From assembly GCF_015295825.1 (NCBI RefSeq), contig NZ_DVEH01000048.1:1-36978 (forward strand): DNA of 36,978 nucleotides, given 5' to 3'. Positions 29,015 through 36,960 of this stretch are shown here, one piece after another. The notes beneath the pieces were generated by a model. The model made no database searches, was not told the origin of the DNA, and worked only from the letters and a program-made list of their open reading frames with translations. The translations under genes and the position numbers were made by a program. How positions within the stretch are numbered: position 1 is the first letter of the stretch; every line of letters begins with the position of its first letter. This stretch comes from Thermosynechococcus sp. M98_K2018_005. Its GTDB lineage: Bacteria > Cyanobacteriota > Cyanobacteriia > Thermosynechococcales > Thermosynechococcaceae.

Positions 29015-29148
29015 ACGACCTCAATTGGCTCAGGAACACCGCGCCTAAAGAGTGCACGCTTTTTGAGGCAGCGAAATGAACCCCCTGCCAACGCAGTCAA
29101 TTTTTCATAGACTTAGGGGACTAGGAGCAAATTGCCACAGGAGTTGAG

Positions 29149-30459
29149 TTGCTAAAAAATTCTAAGAATACAACAGTCGCCAAAGCCAATATCAATAAGA
29201 TAGATGAGCAAGACCGCGCCTTTCATGACTGGTATCGGTTTGTGCTGTCTTATCCGCCCCATCTTGTGAGGGATTACATAGAAGACTTTGGCTTGAATGC
29301 AGAGAGTGTCATCCTCGACCCCTTTTGTGGCACAGGTACGACGTTGGTTGAGTCGAAGCGCCAGGGCATCCCATCATTGGGTACCGAAGCCAATCCATTC
29401 GCCCATTTTGCAACATCAGTAAAGACGGATTGGAATGTTGATCCTGATTTACTCTACAGTCACTCCTGTGAGGTCGCAGAATTTGCCCTTGACATCCTGC
29501 GGCAGCAAGGGATAGGGGACGCCGTTCCTTTTGCGGGGAATATTGCCGATCTACCGTTACGCCAACTCTCTCCAGAGCAACATAAACTCATCCTTACGGG
29601 GTCGATTAGCCCGATTCCCTTACACAAGGTATTGGTACTCCTTGACTGTTTAGAGAAATCCAAAATAGAAAAGGTCTATCGGCATCAATTGCTGGCGATC
29701 GCCAACATACTGGTTTTTGCAGTCAGTAATCTGCGCTTTGGTCCTGAAGTGGGTGTCGGTAAACCCAAAGTTGATGCACCAGTGATTAGTGCTTGGCTCG
29801 CCAAAATTGATGAAATGGTGCAGGATTTGCGACAGGTCAAAGATCAAAATGATGCCCCTGCCCACGTCTATCTGGCGGATGCGAGATATCCTGACCGAGT
29901 ATTACCGCCGCAGTCTGTTGATGCGGTGATCACCTCACCCCCTTACCCCAACGAAAAGGACTACACCAGAGCAACCCGCCTCGAATCGGTGGTCTTGGGC
30001 TTTATCAAAACCAAGGCTGATTTACAAGCCTTTAAGAAGGGTCTCATCCGTTCTAACACTCGCAATGTGTATAAAGCTGATGATGACGATCAGTGGATTC
30101 AAGATCACCCCGAAATTCAGGCCATTGCAGAGGCTATTGAACGCCGCAGAATTGAACTGGGTAAGACCTCTGGCTTTGAGAAACTTTACGGCAGAGTAAC
30201 CAAACTCTATTTTGGTGGCATGGCGCGTCATTTGGCTGCCCTGCGATCGCTCTTGCGTCCCAATGCCCAACTGGCCTACGTCGTGGGTGATCAAGCCTCT
30301 TATTTGCGGGTGATGATTCGCACGGGTCAGTTATTGGCTGACATTGCCCAAGCCCTTGGCTATGAGTTTGTGCGCACGGATCTGTTCCGAACACGGTTTG
30401 CCAGTGCCACCAAGGAGCAACTGCGAGAAGAAGTGGTGATCCTACGCTGGAAAGGCTAA
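29149..30459 (+). CDS. Orphan DNA methyltransferase (probable N4-cytosine type)
   Basis: The 436-residue protein has the SAM motif DPFCGTGTTL (57-66) and the catalytic motif TSPPYP (S263-Y266), the SPPY form usual for N4-cytosine enzymes. The SAM motif precedes the catalytic motif by about 195 residues, leaving room for target recognition between them. No restriction endonuclease lies nearby, so it looks like a solitary modification enzyme. The start is TTG at 29149, with AGGAG five bases upstream; there is no early ATG in frame. The N-terminal 20 codons are AT-rich compared with the rest. An N6-adenine role cannot be excluded. Confidence 0.8.
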   Translation: MLKNSKNTTVAKANINKIDEQDRAFHDWYRFVLSYPPHLVRDYIEDFGLNAESVILDPFCGTGTTLVESKRQGIPSLGTEANPFAHFATSVKTDWNVDPDLLYSHSCEVAEFALDILRQQGIGDAVPFAGNIADLPLRQLSPEQHKLILTGSISPIPLHKVLVLLDCLEKSKIEKVYRHQLLAIANILVFAVSNLRFGPEVGVGKPKVDAPVISAWLAKIDEMVQDLRQVKDQNDAPAHVYLADARYPDRVLPPQSVDAVITSPPYPNEKDYTRATRLESVVLGFIKTKADLQAFKKGLIRSNTRNVYKADDDDQWIQDHPEIQAIAEAIERRRIELGKTSGFEKLYGRVTKLYFGGMARHLAALRSLLRPNAQLAYVVGDQASYLRVMIRTGQLLADIAQALGYEFVRTDLFRTRFASATKEQLREEVVILRWKG

Positions 30460-30535
30460 TGCAGCCAATTGAGACAAGCTGAGGGGCTATAGAATTACGG
30501 TAGAATAAAGCATCAATTGGCAGTACACCCACCCT

Positions 30536-31228
30536 ATGGTTACCTCTTGGGCGAAATGGTCATTGCCGGGACCTCAACGGCGCTCAACTCCGCTGCGCCA
30601 AAGGCGATGGCAACGGTTGCGCTGGAAATCTTTTGTTTTGAATCTGCTGTCTAAGCGTCTTTTGCTGGTCATCGGCGGACTGGGGGCAGGCCTTCTCCTG
30701 TGGCAAACCGATGCCCCCTTGATGGTGGCCACCCTGAGCGGTGTGGGTACGATTTTTCTCCTCAGTCGCTGGCAACGTCGACTGTTGGCGCTATGGCAAG
30801 ACCTTCGCCAACAGGTTCATGAGTGGTCACACCATCCCTTCGCCTTTACGGTGGTCGCGGGTTTGCTAGCCTGTTTGGGTACCTATACCCTTCTGCATAT
30901 CGGTCAACACACCACGGATCCGTGGTTAGTGGTGGCTCTTGTCGCCCTCGGCATCCTGCTAGTCGGCATCATTGCTCTCCTTGGCACAATCATTGGCCAA
31001 CTGCAACAGCAGCAGCAGACCCAACAGGTATCCCAGTGGTTTGCTGACCTCACCCATCCTCAACCCCTGCATCGGCTAGTGGCCATTCGCCAATTAGCTC
31101 GCGTCTCTAAGGGGGCAGAGCGTCACCAAGTGCAGGAAGCTCTATATCTACTACTGGGACAGGAAACGGATGCAATCGTCCGCCGTGCTGCCCTTGAGGT
31201 GCTCGATCACCTTGACAATGCCGCCTGA
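30536..31228 (+). CDS. Membrane protein with C-terminal HEAT-like repeats
   Basis: The 230-residue protein has a basic N-terminus (first 38 residues), about four hydrophobic segments (43-58, 62-78, 103-121 and 129-152), a Gln-rich linker (QLQQQQQTQQ) and a cytoplasmic HEAT-like end (LHRLVAIRQLARVSKGAERH, VRRAALEVLDHL). I do not recognise a named family. Its end overlaps the start of the DWARF27-like gene by 11 bases, which suggests shared expression. The function is unknown. Confidence 0.75.
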   Translation: MVTSWAKWSLPGPQRRSTPLRQRRWQRLRWKSFVLNLLSKRLLLVIGGLGAGLLLWQTDAPLMVATLSGVGTIFLLSRWQRRLLALWQDLRQQVHEWSHHPFAFTVVAGLLACLGTYTLLHIGQHTTDPWLVVALVALGILLVGIIALLGTIIGQLQQQQQTQQVSQWFADLTHPQPLHRLVAIRQLARVSKGAERHQVQEALYLLLGQETDAIVRRAALEVLDHLDNAA

Positions 31229-31826
31229 GTCCCTCAACTGGCTGGAGCGATGGTGCTTGGCTCGGCTGATTCGAGCGATCGCCAGTGTCATTGGGATTGA
31301 GCCACAGCGATTCGACTACGTTGGCTTTATTGAAATTACACGGCAAGTGAAGCAGGGGCGATCGCCCGCGCAGCAACAGGCCATTGTGGCCACTGTCTTT
31401 GATCGGTTAGTCCCGCCGGTCATCAGCACCTTGGTACGCACACTCTGTCGCCCGACCCGCTGGGTTTGTGAGTGGAATGCGTGGTTTGCCACCCGCCTCA
31501 CGGGCTGGCTAGTGGGTGCCAGCGATCGCTACTGGGTCGAGGTCATTCCCCCGGATCAACCCCGCCAATGGCAGCACAGTGGCGTGCGCATTCAAAAATG
31601 CCGCTACCTTGCTGAATCCCAATGTGTGGCACTGTGTATGAACCTGTGCAAAAAGCCCACGGAGCAATTCTTTCGGCAGCGATTTGGCCTTCCTTTGACG
31701 ATGACGCCCAATTTTAGCGACTACAGTTGCGAAATGATTTTTGGTACCCCTGCCCAGCCGATTCCTGAGCCGACGCCGCCCCCCTGTTGGCAGAATTCGA
31801 GTCAAACCCCCTGCCCCCACGTTTAA
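31218..31826 (+). CDS. DWARF27-like protein (DUF4033, beta-carotene isomerase D27-like)
   Basis: The 202-residue protein has the hallmark C-terminal block of plant D27 and its bacterial relatives: CVALCMNLCKKPTEQFF, FGLPLTMTPNFSDYSCEM, with Cys128, Cys136, Cys140, Cys144 and Cys171. In plants D27 is an Fe-containing carotenoid isomerase in strigolactone synthesis; cyanobacterial members may act on carotenoids but this is not shown. The ATG at 31218 gives MPPESLNWLERW; the frame is open 16 codons further upstream inside the previous gene. It ends in a Pro/Cys-rich tail. Confidence 0.82.
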   Translation: MPPESLNWLERWCLARLIRAIASVIGIEPQRFDYVGFIEITRQVKQGRSPAQQQAIVATVFDRLVPPVISTLVRTLCRPTRWVCEWNAWFATRLTGWLVGASDRYWVEVIPPDQPRQWQHSGVRIQKCRYLAESQCVALCMNLCKKPTEQFFRQRFGLPLTMTPNFSDYSCEMIFGTPAQPIPEPTPPPCWQNSSQTPCPHV

Positions 31827-31841
31827 GCCCATTCTCTAGTC

Positions 31842-32254
31842 CATCCAAGGGAAAGAGGGGGCAATCGCCATCAACGATCAGATCATGAGCTTTTCGGAAG
31901 CAAAACCCCCAGCAGAGATGCCTTGGCAAGAACAGGCTCTCAACATTGTCATGGGCGTCAATGACCATCTCTACACCAAGAACACCACTTGCTCACCGCT
32001 GCCTCCTGTAGGACAAATTGCCTTGCCCCCGTCGTTAAGGTAATTCACGAAACCCTTGGCATTCGCCATAGCTTGATACCCACGATCCACGATGTCACAA
32101 ATACGCAAACGGGGGTGGATGCCCCCCACAAGGCCGTGCCCGCTCTCGTCTGATGTCTCTCGTGCCGACAACCACCGGTTAGCCACTGCTATTGGGCTGA
32201 TTTATCCAGAACTCCAAGGCAAACTCAGCAGTCATTGCCTTGGGCTTGATGAGC
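31842..32254 (+). pseudogene. Decayed GAPDH-like gene of the ArsJ-associated type
   Basis: The plus strand holds pieces of a glyceraldehyde-3-phosphate dehydrogenase in different frames. AIAINDQIMSFSEAKPPAEM is followed directly by [14 protein letters not shown]. Then [37 protein letters not shown] and VDAPHK end at a stop. MSLVPTTTG, broken by a stop, and ATAIGLIYPELQGKL lie in further frames. The active-site Cys (32007-32009) is still there but the usual SCTTNC reads SCRTNC. About 45 codons are missing between PWQEQ and ALNIV, and the C-terminus is lost. The IHDVTNTQ variant points to the GAPDH that partners ArsJ in arsenate resistance. Confidence 0.85.
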
Positions 32255-32257
32255 AAC

Positions 32258-32612
32258 TGGAATCCCAATGCCGTCATTATTGGCGGCTTGCTCCTCTTTG
32301 ATTTTTGCCATGAATTCGGCAGTCCACTGCTACTTGGTGCTCGCCTACACCGATGATGAAAAAGTGGCCTTGAATGTTGGCTTTTACTACATGGCCATTT
32401 GGCGGGCGACTAGCGGGAACCTCCTCTCTGGCCTCATCTATCCAACTTGGGGCATTGTCGGCTGTCTGTGGGTTTCGATGGTCTTTGTCCTCTGTGCTGG
32501 ACTCATTTCCCTGAAGCTCGAGGATTCGAAATGGCAGCAGCCCTACCCCTCGTTGGCTATGGGCGATGGTGAATCACTGCAACATTTCCCCCGATCGGCT
32601 ACAACTGAATAG
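32258..32612 (+). pseudogene. arsJ: Decayed arsJ (MFS organoarsenical exporter), C-terminal piece
   Basis: Starting with WNPNAVIIGGLLLF, then after a frame change IFAMNSAVHCYLVLAYTDDE, VALNVGFYYMA, and LSGLIYPTWGIVGCLWVSMV, this is the C-terminal end of an ArsJ-type major facilitator. The block after FYYMA is scrambled (IWRATSGN where I expect NAGGRLAGT), consistent with compensating frameshifts. Most of the transporter, about 300 residues, is missing. It follows the GAPDH remnant at once, so the pair is a degraded two-gene module. The family call is from memory of the ArsJ C-terminus. Confidence 0.78.
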
Positions 32613-32737
32613 AATTAAGGTAAGGTACAGCTCTTTTCACAAGGATGAAATATCCTCAACACGGTAAAAGCACGCGTGAGACAGGGTAGCACTTCCAGAA
32701 AAGGGCTGTAGGAGAGGTTCCCCGAGGAATTGCCATT

Positions 32738-33037
32738 ATGATGCTCCCCCAAGAAATCATCGGCCAAAAAGTGTGGTTGGAAGTGGAACCCGAAGATGCC
32801 TACTATCCAGGTGAGAAAATTCGAGTACAGGCAGAAATTAGCCAGCCCACTGCTCCCCCGTGGTACTATGCTCGCTACATTAACCCGCCCCGCTGGTTCC
32901 GCACCCAAGGCCAGTGGCTCACCCACCATGAGGCTGAGATGGCAGTGCTCTTGAATCCCGTCTTGGAGGATTTGGAGCTGGAGGAAGAGGACTACGACGG
33001 TGATGAGTTGACGAATGGCGATTTGAGCGATCGCTAG
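32738..33037 (+). CDS. Small conserved cyanobacterial protein, acidic C-terminus
   Basis: The 99-residue protein has a beta-rich N-terminal half (IIGQKVWLEVEPEDAYYPGE, RVQAEISQPTAPPWYYARYI) and a strongly acidic tail (LEDLELEEEDYDGDEL). I do not recognise a named family. GAGGA precedes the ATG at 32738; a second ATG follows directly. It lies between the arsenic remnant and the rimP operon and seems monocistronic. The function is unknown. Confidence 0.75.
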   Translation: MMLPQEIIGQKVWLEVEPEDAYYPGEKIRVQAEISQPTAPPWYYARYINPPRWFRTQGQWLTHHEAEMAVLLNPVLEDLELEEEDYDGDELTNGDLSDR

Positions 33038-33084
33038 GGGCGTCTCAGGCGTGTTGCTCAGGGTGGCGATCGCCCACTGTTAGC

Positions 33085-33240
33085 TGCTATACTAGGTGCT
33101 AGGAAGAGTGGTGTATTGGCAGCACCCATGGACGTTCTGTTGTGAACGGTTCAAAAGTCTCCTTCCCCTAGGGAAGTGGGATTGTCATTTTTTGAGATTG
33201 TTTGGGTGTGGTGGGCAACGTCCCGCCTTTTTTATTTCCT
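33085..33240 (+). promoter_or_regulatory. Promoter and structured leader of the rimP-nusA operon
   Basis: An extended -10, TGC-TATACT, is at 33085-33093, so the transcript would start near 33099 and have a leader of about 140 bases. It contains a near-palindrome TGAAC-G-GTTCA (33142-33152), a hairpin CTTCCC-CTA-GGGAAG (33162-33176) and a terminator-like hairpin at 33210-33233. The arrangement suggests control by attenuation. The -35 box is not clear. Confidence 0.55.
33210..33233 (+). terminator. Terminator-like hairpin just before rimP (candidate attenuator)
   Basis: GGTGGG-CAACGT-CCCGCC pairs as a 6-bp stem with one G-T pair and is followed by TTTTTT. It ends seven bases before the rimP ATG, where a ribosome site would be expected; no Shine-Dalgarno is visible there. 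It could stop the transcript in the leader or control translation. Confidence 0.6.
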
Positions 33241-33714
33241 ATGCAGATACAGATGCTTTTGCCTGTGGTGCAGACCCTTGCCCAGCAGGTTGCCGACCAA
33301 GAACACCTTGATCTGGTGAGTGTGCAGTGGCTTACCCATCAATCACCCCCGATTTTGCGGGTGGAGGTGCGCCATCCTGAGAATGACACCAGCTTAGAGG
33401 ATTGCGAACGGCTGAGTCGGGCACTGGAGATGGCTTTGGATGGGCTGCCAGAGTTGGAGTTTGCCTACGTTCTCGAGGTGTCGAGTCCCGGCCTGTCGGA
33501 TTACTTGAGTAGCGATCGCGACTTTGATGCCTTTCGCGGCTTTCCTGTGCGGGTCACGACCACCGCACCCCATCGGGGCAAGACCCTTTGGGAGGGCAAC
33601 CTGATTCGCCGTGACGCGGTGAATGTCTATCTCAATCAACGGGGGCGATCGCTGGCGATTCCCCGGTCACTCATTGCCAGTGTCCAACTGTACACCCCCA
33701 GCAGTGAGCCTTAG
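33241..33714 (+). CDS. rimP: Ribosome maturation factor RimP
   Basis: RimP helps assemble the 30S subunit. The 157-residue protein starts MQIQMLLPVVQTLAQQVA and has DLVSVQWLTHQSPPILRVEV, SLEDCERLSRALEMALD and VLEVSSPGLSDYLSSDRDF, which are the family signature blocks. The ATG at 33241 gives the usual N-terminus; a TTG at 33202 in the same frame would translate the terminator-like hairpin and is unlikely. nusA follows after 40 bases, as in most bacteria. Confidence 0.95.
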   Translation: MQIQMLLPVVQTLAQQVADQEHLDLVSVQWLTHQSPPILRVEVRHPENDTSLEDCERLSRALEMALDGLPELEFAYVLEVSSPGLSDYLSSDRDFDAFRGFPVRVTTTAPHRGKTLWEGNLIRRDAVNVYLNQRGRSLAIPRSLIASVQLYTPSSEP

Positions 33715-33754
33715 CAGCAGTTGATCTACTAAATGAACGAGGTTGTAACAGACG

Positions 33755-34942
33755 ATGACCATCTATCGCTTACCCGGCCTACGGGCCATGATCAATGAAA
33801 TCAGCCAAGAGCGGAATTTACCCAAACACGCGGTGCATCAAGCCCTCAAGGAAGCACTGCTCAAAGGATACGAACGCTATCGCCGCAGTCTGCGCCCGGA
33901 TCATAGTCACTTTGAAGAAGACCACTTTGCCAACTTTGAAGTAGAACTAGACACCGAGCAGGAGGGCTTCCGCGTGCTAGCCACCAAAACGATTACGGAA
34001 ACGGTGGAGAACCCCGACCGCGAAATTGCCCTTGCCGATGTCATTGAGGTGGTGCAGGATGCCCGTGTTGGCGATACGGTGCTGTTGGATGTGACCCCTG
34101 ACCATCAGGAATTTGGCCGCATGGCCGCCATGCAAACCAAGCAAGTGCTGGCGCAGAAATTGCGAGATCAACAGCGTCGCCTCGTCCAAGAGGAATTCAA
34201 AGACCTCGAGGGAACCGTACTCATGGGGCGCGTTCTCCGTTTTGAGCGGCGATCGGTGATTATGGCTGTACGCAGCGATGCTAGCCAACCGGAAGTAGAG
34301 GCCGAACTGCCGAAACGGGAACAACTTCCCAACGACAACTACCGCGCCAACTCCACATTCAAGGTGTATCTCAAGCGCGTCAAAGAGGGACCTCAGCGCG
34401 GCCCCCAATTGGAAGTTTCCCGTGCCGATGCTGGCTTGGTGGTCTATCTCTTTGCCAATGAAGTGCCAGAAATTGAGGATGAAGTGGTGCGGATTGTTGC
34501 CATTGCCCGCGAAGCCAATCCCCCGAATCATAAAGTCGGCCCCCGCACCAAAATTGCCGTGGATACCTTAGAGCGGGATGTCGATCCGGTGGGTGCCTGT
34601 ATTGGGGCACGGGGATCTCGCATTCAAGCAGTGGTGAATGAACTGCGGGGGGAAAAAATTGATGTGATCCGCTGGTCGCCGGATCCAGCCACCTATATTG
34701 CCAATTCCCTCAGTCCCGCCCCGGTAGAGGATGTGCGGCTAATCAACCCCGAAGCCCGCATTGCCCATGTCCTTGTCGCACCGGATAAGGTCTCCCAAGC
34801 CATTGGCAAGGAAGGCCAAAATGTGCGCTTAGCAACTCGCCTAACGGGCTGGAAAATTGAGGTGCGCGATAGCTCCCAGTACAACTACGAAGAGGAGGAT
34901 CGCTTGGCCATGGCCGCCCTCGAAGAACAAGTTGCTAGTTAG
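33755..34942 (+). CDS. nusA: Transcription termination/antitermination factor NusA
   Basis: NusA binds RNA polymerase and modulates pausing and termination. The 395-residue protein has the N-terminal polymerase-binding domain (about 1-130), an S1 domain (about 133-205: LEGTVLMGRVLRF), KH1 (DPVGACIGARGSRIQAVVNE) and KH2 (KVSQAIGKEGQNVRLATRLT). It lacks the C-terminal acidic repeats of E. coli NusA, as usual in cyanobacteria. ylxR follows after four bases, in the same operon. Confidence 0.96.
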   Translation: MTIYRLPGLRAMINEISQERNLPKHAVHQALKEALLKGYERYRRSLRPDHSHFEEDHFANFEVELDTEQEGFRVLATKTITETVENPDREIALADVIEVVQDARVGDTVLLDVTPDHQEFGRMAAMQTKQVLAQKLRDQQRRLVQEEFKDLEGTVLMGRVLRFERRSVIMAVRSDASQPEVEAELPKREQLPNDNYRANSTFKVYLKRVKEGPQRGPQLEVSRADAGLVVYLFANEVPEIEDEVVRIVAIAREANPPNHKVGPRTKIAVDTLERDVDPVGACIGARGSRIQAVVNELRGEKIDVIRWSPDPATYIANSLSPAPVEDVRLINPEARIAHVLVAPDKVSQAIGKEGQNVRLATRLTGWKIEVRDSSQYNYEEEDRLAMAALEEQVAS

Positions 34943-34946
34943 GGAT

Positions 34947-35210
34947 ATGGCTCTCCCCCAACGCCGCTGTGTGTCCTGTGGCCGCTTGGCCGATCGCTCG
35001 GAGTTTTGGCGAATCGTGCGCTGCTGGCCCGATCAAAAGGTGCAGTTGGATCGGGGGATGGGGCGATCGGCCTATTTGTGTCCCACTGCCGAGTGTCTCA
35101 AGGTGGCCAAACAAAAAAAACGCTTGGCGCGATCGCTCCGCTGTCCAATTCCCGAAGATGTTTTTACGATCCTTGCTGCTCGCTTAGATGCCCATCGCAA
35201 CCATGACTGA
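34947..35210 (+). CDS. ylxR: YlxR-family RNA-binding protein
   Basis: The 87-residue protein has the YlxR pattern RRCVSCGRL (Cys8, Cys11) at its start and GMGRSAYLC further on. Members bind nucleic acids and often sit between nusA and infB. The ATG at 34947 is four bases after the nusA stop; the frame is open upstream inside nusA but that is a shadow. The stop TGA overlaps the start region of bioA by eight bases. Confidence 0.9.
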   Translation: MALPQRRCVSCGRLADRSEFWRIVRCWPDQKVQLDRGMGRSAYLCPTAECLKVAKQKKRLARSLRCPIPEDVFTILAARLDAHRNHD

Positions 35211-36513
35211 CTCCCCCATTTGGCAGCCCTTTACACAAATGAAAACGGCAGATCCGCCCCTGAAGGTGGTGCGTGCCCAGGGTGCTCGCCTTGAACTTAG
35301 CGATGGCCGTCAGATTATTGATGCCATTTCCAGTTGGTGGGTGACGCTCCATGGCCATAGTCATCCTGTGCTGGCTAAAGCGCTCTATGAGCAGGCGCAA
35401 ACCCTTGAGCACGTCATTTTTGCCGGCTTTACCCATGAGCCCGCGGAACAGCTCGCCCAACTGCTGTGTGCCCACACTCCAGCGGGGTTACAACGGGTCT
35501 TTTTTTCCGACAATGGCTCAACTGCCGTGGAAGTGGCGCTGAAGATGGCCTACCAGTATTGGCAGCGGCGAGATCAACCCCAGCGATCGCGCTTCATTGG
35601 CTTTGCTGGGGGGTACCATGGCGATACCCTTGGGGCAATGACCGTCGGTCAAAGCTCCCCCTGGTGGCAACCCTTTCAACCACTGCTCCCCCCCTTAACG
35701 ATCCTGCCCTACCCAGCGACCTATCCGGGCGATTCAGAGGTCGAGACCAAGGAGACCCAGGCGATCGCTCAACTGGAGGACACCCTGAAGGCAGACCCCG
35801 ATGCCTATGCCGCTCTCTTTATTGAGCCACTCGTACAGGGGGCAGGGGGAATGCGCATGTGTCGTCCCTCATTTTTGCAGGCCATTTCTGCGATCGCTAA
35901 GGCCTATGGTGTGTTAGTGGTCTATGATGAGGTGATGACGGGGTTTGGCCGCACAGGTGCCCTCTTTGCCTGTGAGAAAGCGGGGACACAACCGGATCTC
36001 CTTTGTCTATCTAAGGGGTTATCGGGAGGCTGCTTGCCCATTGCCGTCACATTGGCCACTGAGGAAATTTATCAAGCCTTTTATGCCGATGATCCTGCCC
36101 GTGCTTTCTTCCACAGTCATTCCTATACAGGAAATCCCCTAGCCTGTGCGGTGAGTGTGGCTTCATTTCAATTGCTGCTTGCGGAACCTGAATCCTACCA
36201 AGGCCTAGAGGCGCGCCATTGGCAGTGTCAACAACGATATCTTGCGGATCTTGGTCATCTCAAGCAATTTCGTACCTGTGGCACGATCGCGGCCATGGAA
36301 TTAGACATCGAGGCTTCCTACTTTAGTGACCTTGTGCCCCAACTGCGCCGCCGCTTTATTGAGTTGGGGGTTCTCCTGCGGCCTCTGGGGAATACGTTGT
36401 ATATTTTGCCCCCCTATGGCATTACCGATGCGGAATTAGCCACAGTCTATCAAGCCATCCGCCAAGTGGCGATCGAGGTTGCCGAAGGTTATTTCACCGC
36501 AACTTTGGCTTGA
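35203..36513 (+). CDS. bioA: Adenosylmethionine-8-amino-7-oxononanoate aminotransferase BioA
   Basis: BioA converts KAPA to DAPA in biotin synthesis, using SAM as amino donor and PLP. The 436-residue protein has WQPFTQMKTADPPLKV, ISSWWVTLHGHSHP, GGYHGDTLGAMTVG, the PLP-Asp motif VVYDEVMTGFGRTG, and the Schiff-base Lys271 in CLSKGLSGG. The ATG at 35203 overlaps the ylxR stop; an ATG at 35188 adds five residues and is also possible. It takes the place where infB usually follows ylxR. Its end overlaps the DUF1823 gene by 25 bases on the other strand. Confidence 0.94.
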   Translation: MTDSPIWQPFTQMKTADPPLKVVRAQGARLELSDGRQIIDAISSWWVTLHGHSHPVLAKALYEQAQTLEHVIFAGFTHEPAEQLAQLLCAHTPAGLQRVFFSDNGSTAVEVALKMAYQYWQRRDQPQRSRFIGFAGGYHGDTLGAMTVGQSSPWWQPFQPLLPPLTILPYPATYPGDSEVETKETQAIAQLEDTLKADPDAYAALFIEPLVQGAGGMRMCRPSFLQAISAIAKAYGVLVVYDEVMTGFGRTGALFACEKAGTQPDLLCLSKGLSGGCLPIAVTLATEEIYQAFYADDPARAFFHSHSYTGNPLACAVSVASFQLLLAEPESYQGLEARHWQCQQRYLADLGHLKQFRTCGTIAAMELDIEASYFSDLVPQLRRRFIELGVLLRPLGNTLYILPPYGITDAELATVYQAIRQVAIEVAEGYFTATLA

Positions 36514-36881
36514 GTGGCCATGTAGCTGAGGAGCCAATTGACCGCAGTGGCACGGCGGGTACGGCGGGGATTGAGTTCCTTGATCTCATACCCAGCAAAA
36601 CCCAACTGTTCCTTGAGCAGTTGCTTGTGGGCAGGGGGAATGGAGCGGGTGAGCTTGACAATGGCGGGGCGGCTGCCAAGGAAGTCGGGGGGTTGGGGAT
36701 AGTCTTGCTGCCATTCCGGGGGCACGCGATCGCTCTGCCAAGTTTGGCTGTGGGCGTCATAGCGATAGCCCAAGCAGTGCCACAGGAGCTGATTGACCGT
36801 CGCATCATCCAATTCATCATTGAGAATTTGCCATAACGTAGCTTCTGTCAAAGGGGGGAGTGGCAACTCAGAACTATTCAT
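36489..36881 (-). CDS. DUF1823-family protein
   Basis: The 130-residue protein is conserved in cyanobacteria and plastid lineages. It shows LPPLTEATLWQILNDELDD, VNQLLWHCLGYRYD, WQQDYPQPPDFLGSRPAIV, KLTRSIPPAHKQLLKEQLGF and RRTRRATAVNWLLSY. The function is unknown. The strand is set by these matches; the frames on the plus strand here are shadows. It overlaps the 3' end of bioA, so the two transcripts run into each other. Confidence 0.9.
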   Translation of the reverse strand: MNSSELPLPPLTEATLWQILNDELDDATVNQLLWHCLGYRYDAHSQTWQSDRVPPEWQQDYPQPPDFLGSRPAIVKLTRSIPPAHKQLLKEQLGFAGYEIKELNPRRTRRATAVNWLLSYMATQAKVAVK

Positions 36882-36960
36882 TCACACCCTATGGTAATCA
36901 GTCGGTTTACTGAAACCAGTATCATAAAATAGGGAGGTTTCTCTAAATCTGCCCTTAATT

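Noticed and set aside
31714-32186. Two minus-strand frames over the arsenic remnant
   Set aside because: They do not match any family I know, while the plus strand shows clear GAPDH blocks at the same place; the minus frames are shadows.
36904-36930. GGTTT-ACTG-AAACC inverted repeat and AT-rich -10-like box near the right edge
   Set aside because: Spacing to a -35 is poor and the downstream gene is cut off, so I did not call it a promoter.
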